DNA from: Blautia sp900556555
GTDB lineage: Bacteria > Bacillota > Clostridia > Lachnospirales > Lachnospiraceae
Length of the DNA: 64,000 bases
Assembly (NCBI GenBank): GCA_964250615.1
Contig: CAXUGM010000003.1
Strand: one strand, 5' to 3'
A model generated the notes under the pieces. That model ran no database searches. It saw only the letters and a list, made by a program, of their open reading frames with translations, and was not told the origin of the DNA. The first letter of the stretch is position 1. Every line of letters begins with the position of its first letter. Positions 51,861 through 59,808 of the stretch are shown here, one piece after another. The position numbers and the translations under genes are program-made.

Positions 51861-53438
51861 ATGAAAAAAGTAAAGAATGTAACAGTAATACTTTTGGTAA
51901 TGGCTCTTACTATTGTACTCGGCGGATGCCAAGACAAAAAGGACGGGCAGAAGGAATCTCAGATGGACAACAGTTCTCAGGAAGCAACAGGGGAACCAGT
52001 TATGGGTGGTTCCATAGTAGTAGGAATTCCTCAGGATTTAGAGGATAGTCTTGACCCACACAAATCGGTAGCGGCAGGAACAAAAGAAGTCCTATTCAAT
52101 ATTTACGAAGGCTTGGTTAAGCCTGATGAAGAGGGAAATTACACAGATGCAGTGGCGAAAAGCCATGAAATTTCAGAAGACGGCAAGGTGTACACCTTTG
52201 CCTTGAGAGAGAATGTGAAATTTCATGACGGAACAGTAGTTACTGTGCAGGATGTAAAATATTCGATTGAACGCTGCGCCGGTATCAACGGGGATGGGAC
52301 TCCGCTGGTAGCGGCGTTTTCTAATGTAGAGAAAGTGGAGTGCCCGGATGATAAGACGGTTCAGATTACCCTGAAGGAGCCTGACACAGAATTTCTGGCT
52401 TACCTGATTGTTGCAGTAGTTCCGGAGCATGCCAAAGACCTGGATAAACAGCCGGTGGGAACAGGGCCATTTTGCTATGTATCACGTTCCCCTCAGGAAA
52501 ATATCAAGATTGAGAAATACAAGGAATACTGGGATACAGAGCATCAGGCATATCTGGATGAAGTTATTTTCAAGGTTGTGGGAGACAGCAATGCCATTGT
52601 GACTGGACTGAAAGGTGGTTCCATTGATTTATATCCAAGAGTAAATTCTACACAATCCGCCCAGTTGCGGGATGACCAGGATCTGAATATCCTGGAGGGA
52701 GGCATGAATCTGGTTCAGGCATTATATCTGAATAACGATGAAAAACCTTTTGATGATGTGAGGGTACGCCAGGCATTATGTTATGCAGTAAACCGTCAGG
52801 AAGTGCTGGACATGATGGCAGATGGAAAGGGTACTATCATAGGAAGCAGTATGTTCCCGGCTTTTGAGAAATACTACATGCCGGAACTTGCAGAGAAATA
52901 TGAACAGGATATCCAGAAAGCCAAAGAACTTTTAAAAGAGGCCGGTTATCCAGATGGATTTGAAATGACCATTACCGTTCCTAATAACTATCAGCAGCAT
53001 ATTGATACAGCCCAGGTACTGGCAGAACAGTTGAAGCAGGTTGGTATCCAGGCAGAAATCCAGTTGATAGAATGGGATAGCTGGTTAAGTGATGTATATA
53101 CAGACAGAAAGTATCAATCCACGGTAGTAGGTGTGGATGCTGCATATTTAAGTGGAAGGGCACTTTTGGAACGTTTCTGTTCAGATGCAGATAAAAACTT
53201 TATTAATTATAAAAATCAAGAATATGATGCACTCTATGAACAGGTGAAGAAAAGTACAGATGAAAAAGAACAGATTCAGCTGTACAAAGAAATGGAAACA
53301 CTGCTCTGTGAGGATGCAGCCAATGTATATATTCAGGATATGGCTTCCGAGGTAGTTCTGAGAAAGGGCTACGGTGGATATGAATTCTATCCGCTCTATG
53401 TACAGGATATGGCAAAAATTTATAAAACTGCTGAATAA
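51861..53438 (+). CDS. Peptide/oligopeptide ABC transporter substrate-binding lipoprotein
   Basis: This SBP family 5 (DppA/OppA type) lipoprotein has 525 residues. The signal peptide ends in a lipobox VLGGC, so the protein is anchored to the outer face of the membrane. Family features are IPQDLEDSLDPHKSVA, YTFALRENVKFHDGTVVTVQDVKYSIER and DDVRVRQALCYAVNRQEV. I chose ATG 51861, after AAAGGAGA; an in-frame ATG at 51831 has no site. It is the first gene of a complete five-gene importer. Peptides are the likely cargo, but nickel or other SBP5 ligands cannot be excluded. Confidence 0.92.
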   Translation: MKKVKNVTVILLVMALTIVLGGCQDKKDGQKESQMDNSSQEATGEPVMGGSIVVGIPQDLEDSLDPHKSVAAGTKEVLFNIYEGLVKPDEEGNYTDAVAKSHEISEDGKVYTFALRENVKFHDGTVVTVQDVKYSIERCAGINGDGTPLVAAFSNVEKVECPDDKTVQITLKEPDTEFLAYLIVAVVPEHAKDLDKQPVGTGPFCYVSRSPQENIKIEKYKEYWDTEHQAYLDEVIFKVVGDSNAIVTGLKGGSIDLYPRVNSTQSAQLRDDQDLNILEGGMNLVQALYLNNDEKPFDDVRVRQALCYAVNRQEVLDMMADGKGTIIGSSMFPAFEKYYMPELAEKYEQDIQKAKELLKEAGYPDGFEMTITVPNNYQQHIDTAQVLAEQLKQVGIQAEIQLIEWDSWLSDVYTDRKYQSTVVGVDAAYLSGRALLERFCSDADKNFINYKNQEYDALYEQVKKSTDEKEQIQLYKEMETLLCEDAANVYIQDMASEVVLRKGYGGYEFYPLYVQDMAKIYKTAE

Positions 53439-53470
53439 GCAGAAGAAAGAGAAAAGGAGAAAGACGGAAG

Positions 53471-54415
53471 ATGAAATATGTACTTAAAAAAACAGGAACT
53501 CTCATTATCACATTGTTAATTGTCTCCTTCCTGTCTTTTCTGGCCTTTTCTGTAATCCCGGGAGATGCGGCACTGTCAAAATTAGGAACAGAAGCCACCA
53601 GGGAACAGGTGGAGGCTTTGCAAAAAGAAATGGGGCTGGATGAGCCGGTATTGGTAAGGTATGGAAAATGGCTTGGAAAGTTTCTCACAGGTGATATGGG
53701 AGAATCCTTTAGTTATTCTATGCCAGTAAAGAATCTGATCAGGGATAAGGTACCGGTGACAGCAGCACTGACGATTTTGTCATTTTTGCTGATTTTGCTT
53801 CTGTCTGTTCCACTGGGTATTTTTACTGCCCAGCATGAAGGGAAAATACTGGACAAGATTCTGGTGGTGCTTAATCAGATTGTAATGTCGGTACCGGGAT
53901 TCTTTATTGGAATTTTGCTGACCTATGTTTTTGGCCTGGTCCTGAAATGGTTTACGCCGGGGGCGTATGTGTCGGTTTCAGAAGATTTCACCGGATTTCT
54001 GGGATATCTTCTTGCACCTGCTGTAGCCATTGCTCTTCCAAGAGCCGCTATGGGTGTGAAGATGCTCAGAAGTTCTGTGTTGTCTCAGATGGATGCAGAT
54101 TATGTCCGTACTGCATACGCCAGAGGAAACGGAAAAACAAGAGTGATGTATCGTCATGTGTTGAAAAATGCATTGCTTCCGGTTCTGACCTTCTGGGGAA
54201 TGACCATAGCAGACATTATTGCAAACAGTATTATCATAGAGCAGGTGTTTACAATTCCTGGTATGGGAAGCCTGCTGATTTCATCTATTTCCAACCGGGA
54301 TTATCCGGTGGTTCAGGGAATCCTGGTAATTATCGCAGCTTTGGTAGTAATCATTAACTTTTTGGTGGATCTGCTGTATGGCAGAATCGACCCAAGAATC
54401 CGTATGAAGAAATGA
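53471..54415 (+). CDS. Peptide ABC transporter permease (DppB-like)
   Basis: This 314-residue inner-membrane permease has six helices: the first near residues 9-30, the conserved LGLDEPVLVRYGKWL-type loop (here MGLDEPVLVRYGKWL), and the ATPase-contact EAA loop around YVRTAYARGNGKTRVMYRHVLKNALLP. It pairs with the DppC-like permease that follows after 13 bp. AAGGAG precedes the ATG. Confidence 0.92.
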   Translation: MKYVLKKTGTLIITLLIVSFLSFLAFSVIPGDAALSKLGTEATREQVEALQKEMGLDEPVLVRYGKWLGKFLTGDMGESFSYSMPVKNLIRDKVPVTAALTILSFLLILLLSVPLGIFTAQHEGKILDKILVVLNQIVMSVPGFFIGILLTYVFGLVLKWFTPGAYVSVSEDFTGFLGYLLAPAVAIALPRAAMGVKMLRSSVLSQMDADYVRTAYARGNGKTRVMYRHVLKNALLPVLTFWGMTIADIIANSIIIEQVFTIPGMGSLLISSISNRDYPVVQGILVIIAALVVIINFLVDLLYGRIDPRIRMKK

Positions 54416-54428
54416 GAGGGTGGGAAAC

Positions 54429-55235
54429 ATGAAGAAAAAACAGAAAAATTATTACTTGCTTCTGGGTGTTTCCATCACCCTTTTTATGTTCCTCTTTCTT
54501 CTGGTGGGAATGTTCTATACTCCCTATGACCCGGATGCCATGAATGGAAGTGCAAAGTTTGCAGCCCCGTCTCTGGCTCATCTGTTTGGATGTGACCATT
54601 TCGGAAGAGATGTATTTAGCCGGGTATTAAAGGGAACAGGAACTACTTTTCTGGTGGCTGCTGCCACGGTAGTGTTAGGTGGTGGAACCGGAATCCTGGT
54701 GGGAGCGTTCACCGGATATTTCGGAGGCTGGGCAGACGAAATTTTGATGCGTTTTAATGATGCGGTCTTTTCTTTTCCGCATATTTTACTTGCACTTGTT
54801 TTTATCAGCATTCTGGGGCCAGGAAAATATAACGTGATTTTGGCTCTGGCGGTGATTTTTGTTCCAAGCTTTGCCAGAATTACCAGAAGTGAATTTCTAA
54901 GCCAGAAGGAAATGGACTATGTAAAAAGTGCAAGGCTTATGGGAGTTTCCCATCTGAGGATTATGTTTGTGCACATTCTTCCAAATACCTTGCCGGCAGT
55001 TCTGTCTATGACGGCTATTGGGTTCAATAATGCAGTTCTGGCAGAAGCTGGTATGAGCTACCTGGGAATCGGTGTGCAGCCGCCAGATGCTTCTCTGGGA
55101 AGAATGCTGTCAGAATCTCAGACTTATCTGGTAAGTGCACCCTGGTGTGCAATCTTTCCGGGGCTGGCTGTGATTCTTCTGGCTCTTGGATGTTCTCTGA
55201 TCAGCGACGGGCTTTTGAAGAAAGGTGGGAAGTAA
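54429..55235 (+). CDS. Peptide ABC transporter permease (DppC-like)
   Basis: This 268-residue permease has the family-typical HLFGCDHFGRDVFSRVLKGT segment after the first helix and the EAA loop SEFLSQKEMDYVKSARLMGVSHLR. I chose ATG 54429, after GAGGGTGGG; a GTG at 54420 is in frame but overlaps that site. It forms the membrane channel with the DppB-like subunit. Confidence 0.92.
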   Translation: MKKKQKNYYLLLGVSITLFMFLFLLVGMFYTPYDPDAMNGSAKFAAPSLAHLFGCDHFGRDVFSRVLKGTGTTFLVAAATVVLGGGTGILVGAFTGYFGGWADEILMRFNDAVFSFPHILLALVFISILGPGKYNVILALAVIFVPSFARITRSEFLSQKEMDYVKSARLMGVSHLRIMFVHILPNTLPAVLSMTAIGFNNAVLAEAGMSYLGIGVQPPDASLGRMLSESQTYLVSAPWCAIFPGLAVILLALGCSLISDGLLKKGGK

Positions 55236-55236
55236 G

Positions 55237-56058
55237 ATGAAATTATTAGAAGTGAAGAATCTGAATCTGGAATTTCATGATACAATTCCGCCTACCCAGG
55301 TGACCAGACAGGTGTCCTTTGATATGGAGGAAGGGGAGATCCTGGGAATCGTGGGGGAATCCGGCTCAGGTAAGACCCAGACGGCTCTTTCTATTCTGCA
55401 GCTTTTAAAAAGCCATGAAAAAATCGCTTCCGGGGAAATTTTATTTCAGGGAAAAAATCTGGCACGATTGTCTCAGGAGGAGATGGAAAAAATCCGGGGA
55501 AAGGAAATCAGTATGATTTTCCAGGAGCCTATGACTTCTTTAAACCCGGTCTTGACCATAGGTGAGCAGATGGAAGAGGGATTAAAGCTACACACACAGA
55601 TGACAGGAGAAGAACGGAAAAAAAAGGTTCTGGAGATGATGCGGGAAGTTGAATTGCCGGAGCCGGAAGTTCTTTTTGAAAAATATCCTCATCAGCTATC
55701 AGGAGGTATGCGTCAAAGAGTTATGATTGCAGCGGCACTTGTGACAGAACCGAGACTGTTAATTGCTGACGAGCCTACCACAGCGCTGGATGTGACCATA
55801 CAGGCTCAGATATTGAAGTTGTTAAAGAAAATGAATGAAATCCATCATACCGGGATTTTATTTATTTCTCATGACCTTGGCGTGATCCGCCACCTTTGCA
55901 ACCGGGTGATTGTTATGAACCAGGGGGAAGTTGTAGAATCAGGGGAAATTACCAGAGTTTTTGAAGCACCGCAGGAGGAATACACCAGAAAACTGCTGGC
56001 AGCTATTCCCAACAGAAGAACATCTCTGCGAAAAAGAAAGAGAGGAGACAGGACATGA
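55237..56058 (+). CDS. Peptide ABC transporter ATPase (DppD-like)
   Basis: This nucleotide-binding subunit has 273 residues: Walker A GESGSGKTQ, signature LSGGMRQRV, Walker B LLIADEPTTALD, and H-loop SHDLGV. The short C-terminal tail holds basic residues (RRTSLRKRKRGD), but the four-cysteine motif seen in many DppD proteins is not present. I chose ATG 55237, after AAAGGTGGG; a GTG at 55225 lies inside the preceding gene. It overlaps the next ATPase by ATGA. Confidence 0.92.
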   Translation: MKLLEVKNLNLEFHDTIPPTQVTRQVSFDMEEGEILGIVGESGSGKTQTALSILQLLKSHEKIASGEILFQGKNLARLSQEEMEKIRGKEISMIFQEPMTSLNPVLTIGEQMEEGLKLHTQMTGEERKKKVLEMMREVELPEPEVLFEKYPHQLSGGMRQRVMIAAALVTEPRLLIADEPTTALDVTIQAQILKLLKKMNEIHHTGILFISHDLGVIRHLCNRVIVMNQGEVVESGEITRVFEAPQEEYTRKLLAAIPNRRTSLRKRKRGDRT

Positions 56059-56768
56059 AAAAGATATTAGAAGTAAAACATGTAAGTGCCTCCTATAAAG
56101 ATGAAAAAGAGGAAAAACAAGTTTTAAAGGATATTTCTCTGGAAGTGAGAGAGGATGAAATTCTGGGACTTGTGGGGGAGAGTGGCTGTGGCAAGTCCAC
56201 TTTGTCTAAGGTGATTCTTGGATTTGTGAAGCCGGATGCAGGAGAAATCTGCCATTACACAAAGATGCCGCAGATGATTTTTCAAGATCCGTTTTCTTCC
56301 CTGAATCCATCTAAAAGGATTTCGTGGATTTTGGAAGAACCTCTTAGAATGCAAAAAATCCCGAAAGAGGAAAGAAAGCAGAAAGTGCTGGAAATGGCAG
56401 AAAAAGTAGGTCTTTCACCAGAGTATCTCAAACGATATCCGAGAGAGCTAAGCGGTGGACAGAGACAGCGTGTGAGCATAGCGGCAGCATTGATTCAGGG
56501 AGCAAAATTCATAATTGCAGATGAGCCGGTGTCAGCACTTGATGTCACCATACAGCGTCAGATCATGGAATTGATCGTACAGCTTCAGGAAGAGATGAGA
56601 CTGTCTGTTCTGTTTATTTCTCATGATTTGAATGTGATTTATCAGATGTGCGACCGGGTGCTGGTCATGAAAGATGGACAGATTCTGGAAGAAGGAGAGA
56701 CAGAAGAACTCTTTGAAAATCCAAAAACAGAATATACAAAAGAGCTGCTTTTGGCAGCTCTGGAATAA
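56055..56768 (+). CDS. Peptide ABC transporter ATPase (DppF-like)
   Basis: This second nucleotide-binding subunit has 237 residues: Walker A GESGCGKST, signature LSGGQRQRV, Walker B FIIADEPVSALD, H-loop SHDLNV. It is shorter than most DppF/OppF proteins (about 300 residues), ending soon after the D- and H-loops. That trims the C-terminal oligopeptide-transporter domain, as in NikE-like subunits. It forms the ATPase heterodimer with its upstream neighbour. Confidence 0.92.
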   Translation: MKKILEVKHVSASYKDEKEEKQVLKDISLEVREDEILGLVGESGCGKSTLSKVILGFVKPDAGEICHYTKMPQMIFQDPFSSLNPSKRISWILEEPLRMQKIPKEERKQKVLEMAEKVGLSPEYLKRYPRELSGGQRQRVSIAAALIQGAKFIIADEPVSALDVTIQRQIMELIVQLQEEMRLSVLFISHDLNVIYQMCDRVLVMKDGQILEEGETEELFENPKTEYTKELLLAALE

Positions 56769-56773
56769 ATATA

Positions 56774-56801
56774 GGGGATGGTCTTGAACCATCCCTTTTC
56801 G
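56774..56801. terminator. Bidirectional hairpin between convergent genes
   Basis: Arms GGGATGGT and ACCATCCC have a 5-nt loop. TTTTC follows on the plus side and a run of A+T on the minus side. It ends the peptide-transporter operon and probably the DUF4364-side transcript too. Confidence 0.82.
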
Positions 56802-56805
56802 ATTT

Positions 56806-57318
56806 TTATAACAATAGATCAATTAGATTTTCATAGATATCCTGGCTCTTGTTTTTCCAGTTCATACACACGGCAGCAGCAGCTTCTTCGGTGGGAACTG
56901 CAATAGTTAAGTCCACAATAGTAAAATTTTCACGTTTCAGACTGCAGCGTACATGATACCCTTCTGTCTCACTTTTAAAATAATCGGCAACGGCAGACAG
57001 TTCTTCCCGCATGCGTACCGTATTCTCTTTGAAAAAATCAGAGATGTCTTTTTTGATTCCATCAGAAATCTGATCCTCAAAGTAGGAAAGGGTTTTCTGG
57101 CCACGCTCTGTAATCTCGTAGTAAGAGGTATTTCTGACGGTTTTATCCTGAATTAATTTAGAATCAATTAATTCGGAAATCGCCTGCTGAAGATGAAAAT
57201 AATTGGTATATCCTTTATCCAGCACAAACCCGGAAATCTGAGCATTTGTAAGAGGAAAATCTACCTTTTCCAGCATATAGAGAATGATTAACTTGTAAAG
57301 TGTAAGAGGTTCTGACAT
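56806..57318 (-). CDS. DUF4364 family winged-helix protein
   Basis: This 170-residue protein has an N-terminal winged-helix DNA-binding region of PadR/MarR-like layout (LYKLIILYMLEKVDFPLTN, then HLQQAISELIDSKLIQ and a wing YYEITERGQKTLSYF) and a C-terminal mixed domain. It fits DUF4364, common in clostridia and predicted to be regulatory. It lies 3 bp after the YhcC-like gene on the same strand, so the two are one transcript. Its target is unknown. Confidence 0.85.
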   Translation of the reverse strand: MSEPLTLYKLIILYMLEKVDFPLTNAQISGFVLDKGYTNYFHLQQAISELIDSKLIQDKTVRNTSYYEITERGQKTLSYFEDQISDGIKKDISDFFKENTVRMREELSAVADYFKSETEGYHVRCSLKRENFTIVDLTIAVPTEEAAAAVCMNWKNKSQDIYENLIDLLL

Positions 57319-57321
57319 TTT

Positions 57322-58251
57322 TTATTCCTCCTTATATTGTTTTCCCTGATAAACACCATTGATTTTACACTGATGATGCAGGGTGTTCAGTACTGTTTTT
57401 TTGGCACTGCTCCAGCTTGGGGCTATGAGCAGGTCTTTTGGACCATCACCTGTGAGACGGTGTACCACGATATCCGGGGATAGATGCTCCAGACAATCCA
57501 TGACCAGATTCAGATACTCTTCCATGGTGTAAACGGAAAATTTTCCGGCTAGATAGTCAGTGGCCAGATCCGTTCCTTTCAAAACATGGAGTAGCTGCAG
57601 CTTGATTCCCTGAATATCGCTGTGGTTCAGATATTCTATGGTTTCTAAGATATCCTCATTGGTTTCTCCAGGAAGTCCGAGAATGGTGTGTACAATAACC
57701 TCCAGATTTCTTTTGCGGAGATCTGTCACAGCTTTCTCAAAGCAGGAGAGTTGGTATCCACGGCGGATATAAGAGGCTGTTTTTTCATGGATGGTCTGAA
57801 GCCCCAGTTCTACCCATACCGGTTTTTGACGGTTCAGTTCTTCCAGCAGATCAAGAACATCATCACCCAGGCAGTCCGGCCGGGTTCCTATAGAAACTGC
57901 AACCACGTCAGGATGAGAAATCGCCTCTGTATAGATACTGCGTAAATATTCCACAGGTGCATAAGTGTTTGTATATGCCTGAAAGTAAGCAATGAAACTG
58001 GAAGCATGACGTTTTTCACGAAGTCTTGCAGCCTGCAGCTCAATCTGTCTGGTGATGGAATCTTGTCTGTTTCCTGCAAAATCTCCGGAACCGCCGGCAC
58101 TGCAGAAAATACAGCCCCGGTTTCCAAGGGTTCCATCCCGGTTGGGACAGGTCATACCGCCGTTTAAGGCAACTTTATAAACTTTTCCTGCAAATCGTTC
58201 TTTCAACATATAGTCAAAAGAGTAGTAAGGCTTTCCGTTCCAGTTTTTCAT
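57322..58251 (-). CDS. YhcC-like radical SAM protein (TIGR01212 family)
   Basis: This 309-residue radical SAM protein has the characteristic wide cysteine motif C35, C47, C50 (CPNRDGTLGNRGCIFC), the SAM region and ELGLQTIHEKTA, and LLHVLKGTDL further on. The reaction of the family is not established; relatives resemble Elp3-type enzymes without the acetyltransferase domain. The start at 58251 is preceded by AAAGGG, 7 nt upstream. DUF4364 follows in the same transcript. Confidence 0.9.
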   Translation of the reverse strand: MKNWNGKPYYSFDYMLKERFAGKVYKVALNGGMTCPNRDGTLGNRGCIFCSAGGSGDFAGNRQDSITRQIELQAARLREKRHASSFIAYFQAYTNTYAPVEYLRSIYTEAISHPDVVAVSIGTRPDCLGDDVLDLLEELNRQKPVWVELGLQTIHEKTASYIRRGYQLSCFEKAVTDLRKRNLEVIVHTILGLPGETNEDILETIEYLNHSDIQGIKLQLLHVLKGTDLATDYLAGKFSVYTMEEYLNLVMDCLEHLSPDIVVHRLTGDGPKDLLIAPSWSSAKKTVLNTLHHQCKINGVYQGKQYKEE

Positions 58252-58341
58252 GTCTTACCCTTTCTTTTCTTTTTCTTATGTTTCTCAGTTCTTATCATAC
58301 CATTTGAAAAATTCTTTTACAAGAGCAAGAAAAGGAATCCT

Positions 58342-58370
58342 TTGACAAAAACAGTCGTACATGGTAAGGT
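58342..58370 (+). promoter_or_regulatory. Predicted promoter of the short SBP3-like gene
   Basis: A consensus TTGACA (58342-58347), a 17-bp spacer and TAAGGT (58365-58370), with TG one base upstream. It overlaps the first in-frame start codon, so translation must begin downstream. Confidence 0.65.
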
Positions 58371-58413
58371 GAAATGGATAAAATCAATCAGCAAAAAGGA
58401 ATGGATTGCAGAT

Positions 58414-58965
58414 ATGAAAATAATAAAGAAAAGCATGGCAGTATTGGCAGCAGTCATTCTTATGACAGGGCTGGCAGCCTGTGATGATATGAAACTAAGA
58501 GAGGCAAAACCAGTTACACAGGGTGTTCTGAGGGTGGGAATGAATCTTGATATTCCATCTATGTGTTATTTGTCAGAAGAGACCAGTAATCCTGAGGGAT
58601 TTGAGGTAGAAGTAGCACAGAAACTGGCAGACAAGTTAAATCTGGAGCTGGAGATTGTGGATACATCAGAAAAAAATTTACTGAAATCTCTGGATGCAGA
58701 CTTGTACGACTGTGTGATTTCAGCAGTGGGAATATCAGATTGGAACGATACCCATTATGAACATACAACACCATATGCAGATATTTCCTCTGTGAGTGAC
58801 AGGACAGGAATTACTTCAAAATATACGAAAATTGCTGTGTTTACTAAGAAATATAATCTGATGAAAGATGAGCTGGAAGCAAAGCTTCAGATGATGAGAA
58901 ATGACGGAAGCCTGAAAGAACTTTCAGAGAAATATTTTGAGAAGGATATTATCATATCGGAATAA
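58414..58965 (+). CDS. Shortened SBP family 3 solute-binding lipoprotein
   Basis: This lipoprotein has 183 residues, against about 250-280 for intact family 3 amino-acid-binding proteins. A signal peptide ends in lipobox GLAAC. Domain 1 is present (LRVGMNLDIPSMCYL, GFEVEVAQKLADKLNLELEIV, YDCVISAVGISDWNDTHYEHTTPY). The sequence then passes quickly to the C-terminal element IAVFTKKYNLMKDELEAKL and DGSLKELSEKYF. About 80-90 residues of domain 2 are missing, without any frameshift. No permease or ATPase gene is adjacent. ATG 58414 follows AAAAAGGA at long spacing; the promoter excludes the earlier start at 58342. It could be a sensor or scavenger, or a decaying gene. Confidence 0.72.
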   Translation: MKIIKKSMAVLAAVILMTGLAACDDMKLREAKPVTQGVLRVGMNLDIPSMCYLSEETSNPEGFEVEVAQKLADKLNLELEIVDTSEKNLLKSLDADLYDCVISAVGISDWNDTHYEHTTPYADISSVSDRTGITSKYTKIAVFTKKYNLMKDELEAKLQMMRNDGSLKELSEKYFEKDIIISE

Positions 58966-59005
58966 GGATATGCTGAAATTTTGTATGTTTCAGTGCTGCA
59001 GATGT

Positions 59006-59052
59006 AAGAGAAGCCCAATAGGAATTATGCCCTATGATGCTTCTCTTTTTTT
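59006..59052 (+). terminator. Rho-independent terminator
   Basis: Arms AAGAGAAGC and GCTTCTCTT, with inner ATAGG/CCTAT pairing, are followed by a run of seven T. It ends the short SBP gene. Confidence 0.88.
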
Positions 59053-59087
59053 GTGTAAAATTACAACAGATTTTTTGGAAAAACGAC

Positions 59088-59116
59088 TTGATTTTTTTAG
59101 GTACAAATGTTAGCAT
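59088..59116 (+). promoter_or_regulatory. Predicted promoter of the pentose operon
   Basis: TTGATT (59088-59093), a 17-bp spacer and TAGCAT (59111-59116), with TGT before the -10 (extended). The expected start, near 59123, abuts the palindromic operator. Confidence 0.6.
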
Positions 59117-59123
59117 GAATATA

Positions 59124-59142
59124 TAGTTTAATGACTAAACTA
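59124..59142 (+). promoter_or_regulatory. XylR/ROK-like operator palindrome
   Basis: Perfect arms TAGTTTA and TAAACTA with a 5-bp spacer lie directly at and after the predicted transcription start. The half-site resembles that of Firmicute XylR (TTAGTTTG type). A repressor bound here would block initiation, with release by a pentose. No ROK repressor gene is in the window. Confidence 0.6.
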
Positions 59143-59160
59143 ATTAAGGAGGTTTAGGGT

Positions 59161-59781
59161 GTGATGAAGATTTTAAATGTGGCAGATGAGGCATTTAAGG
59201 CTTATGGAAAAGTGGTTAAAGGCCTGGATGTATCGGATCTGCTGGAAGCCTTAAAGGAGACACCAAAGCCGGATGATGTGATTTATGTTGCTTCCGATGA
59301 AAAGCTGGAAGCATGTCCAAGTGTGAAAAAAATCGCATATAGTCTGTATGGTGGAATGCCCATTCAGGCAGGTTATTGCAATGGAAGCAATGTGCTTTTA
59401 AATGCTGTAGAATACCACAGGGATTCTGAGGTCAATGTAGCACTGACCGACCTGATTCTTATCCTGGGAAAAGAGCAGGATGTGGAAGCAGATGGTACTT
59501 ATGAAACTTCAAAAATGGAAGCATTTCTGGTACCGGCAGGAACCGTTGTAGAAGTTTATGCAACTACCCTTCACTATGCACCGTGTAATGTAAATGGAAA
59601 TAAATTCTGTACCGCAGTGATTCTGCCAAAAGGAACCAACACAGAGGCTCCACAGTGTCAGAGTAACACAGAAGAAGATAAATTGCTGTTTGCCAGAAAT
59701 AAATGGCTCATTGCACATAAAGATGCAAAAATAGAAGGGGCTTTTGAAGGACTCAAGGGTGAAAACTTATCAGTAGAATAA
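59161..59781 (+). CDS. DUF4867 family protein (cupin/AllA-like)
   Basis: This 206-residue cytoplasmic protein appears to be DUF4867, a family I recall beside FucI/AraA-type isomerases in Firmicutes. The start EAFKAYGKVV resembles the EAF-x-YGDVI opening of ureidoglycolate lyase (AllA). The middle motif VPAGTVVEVYATTLHYAPC looks like a cupin strand with a conserved His. It may be a sugar isomerase, a mutarotase or an accessory enzyme of the pathway; none is proven. The start is GTG 59161 or ATG 59164; AAGGAGG spacing slightly favours GTG. It is the first gene of the pentose operon. Confidence 0.8.
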   Translation: MMKILNVADEAFKAYGKVVKGLDVSDLLEALKETPKPDDVIYVASDEKLEACPSVKKIAYSLYGGMPIQAGYCNGSNVLLNAVEYHRDSEVNVALTDLILILGKEQDVEADGTYETSKMEAFLVPAGTVVEVYATTLHYAPCNVNGNKFCTAVILPKGTNTEAPQCQSNTEEDKLLFARNKWLIAHKDAKIEGAFEGLKGENLSVE

Positions 59782-59808
59782 TCAAGCAAAATGCAGGAGG
59801 AAAAAAGT

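Noticed and set aside
58342..58413. Extended N-terminus of the short SBP gene from an early TTG.
   Set aside because: The TTG is part of the -35 box TTGACA and the added residues would precede the lipoprotein signal peptide.
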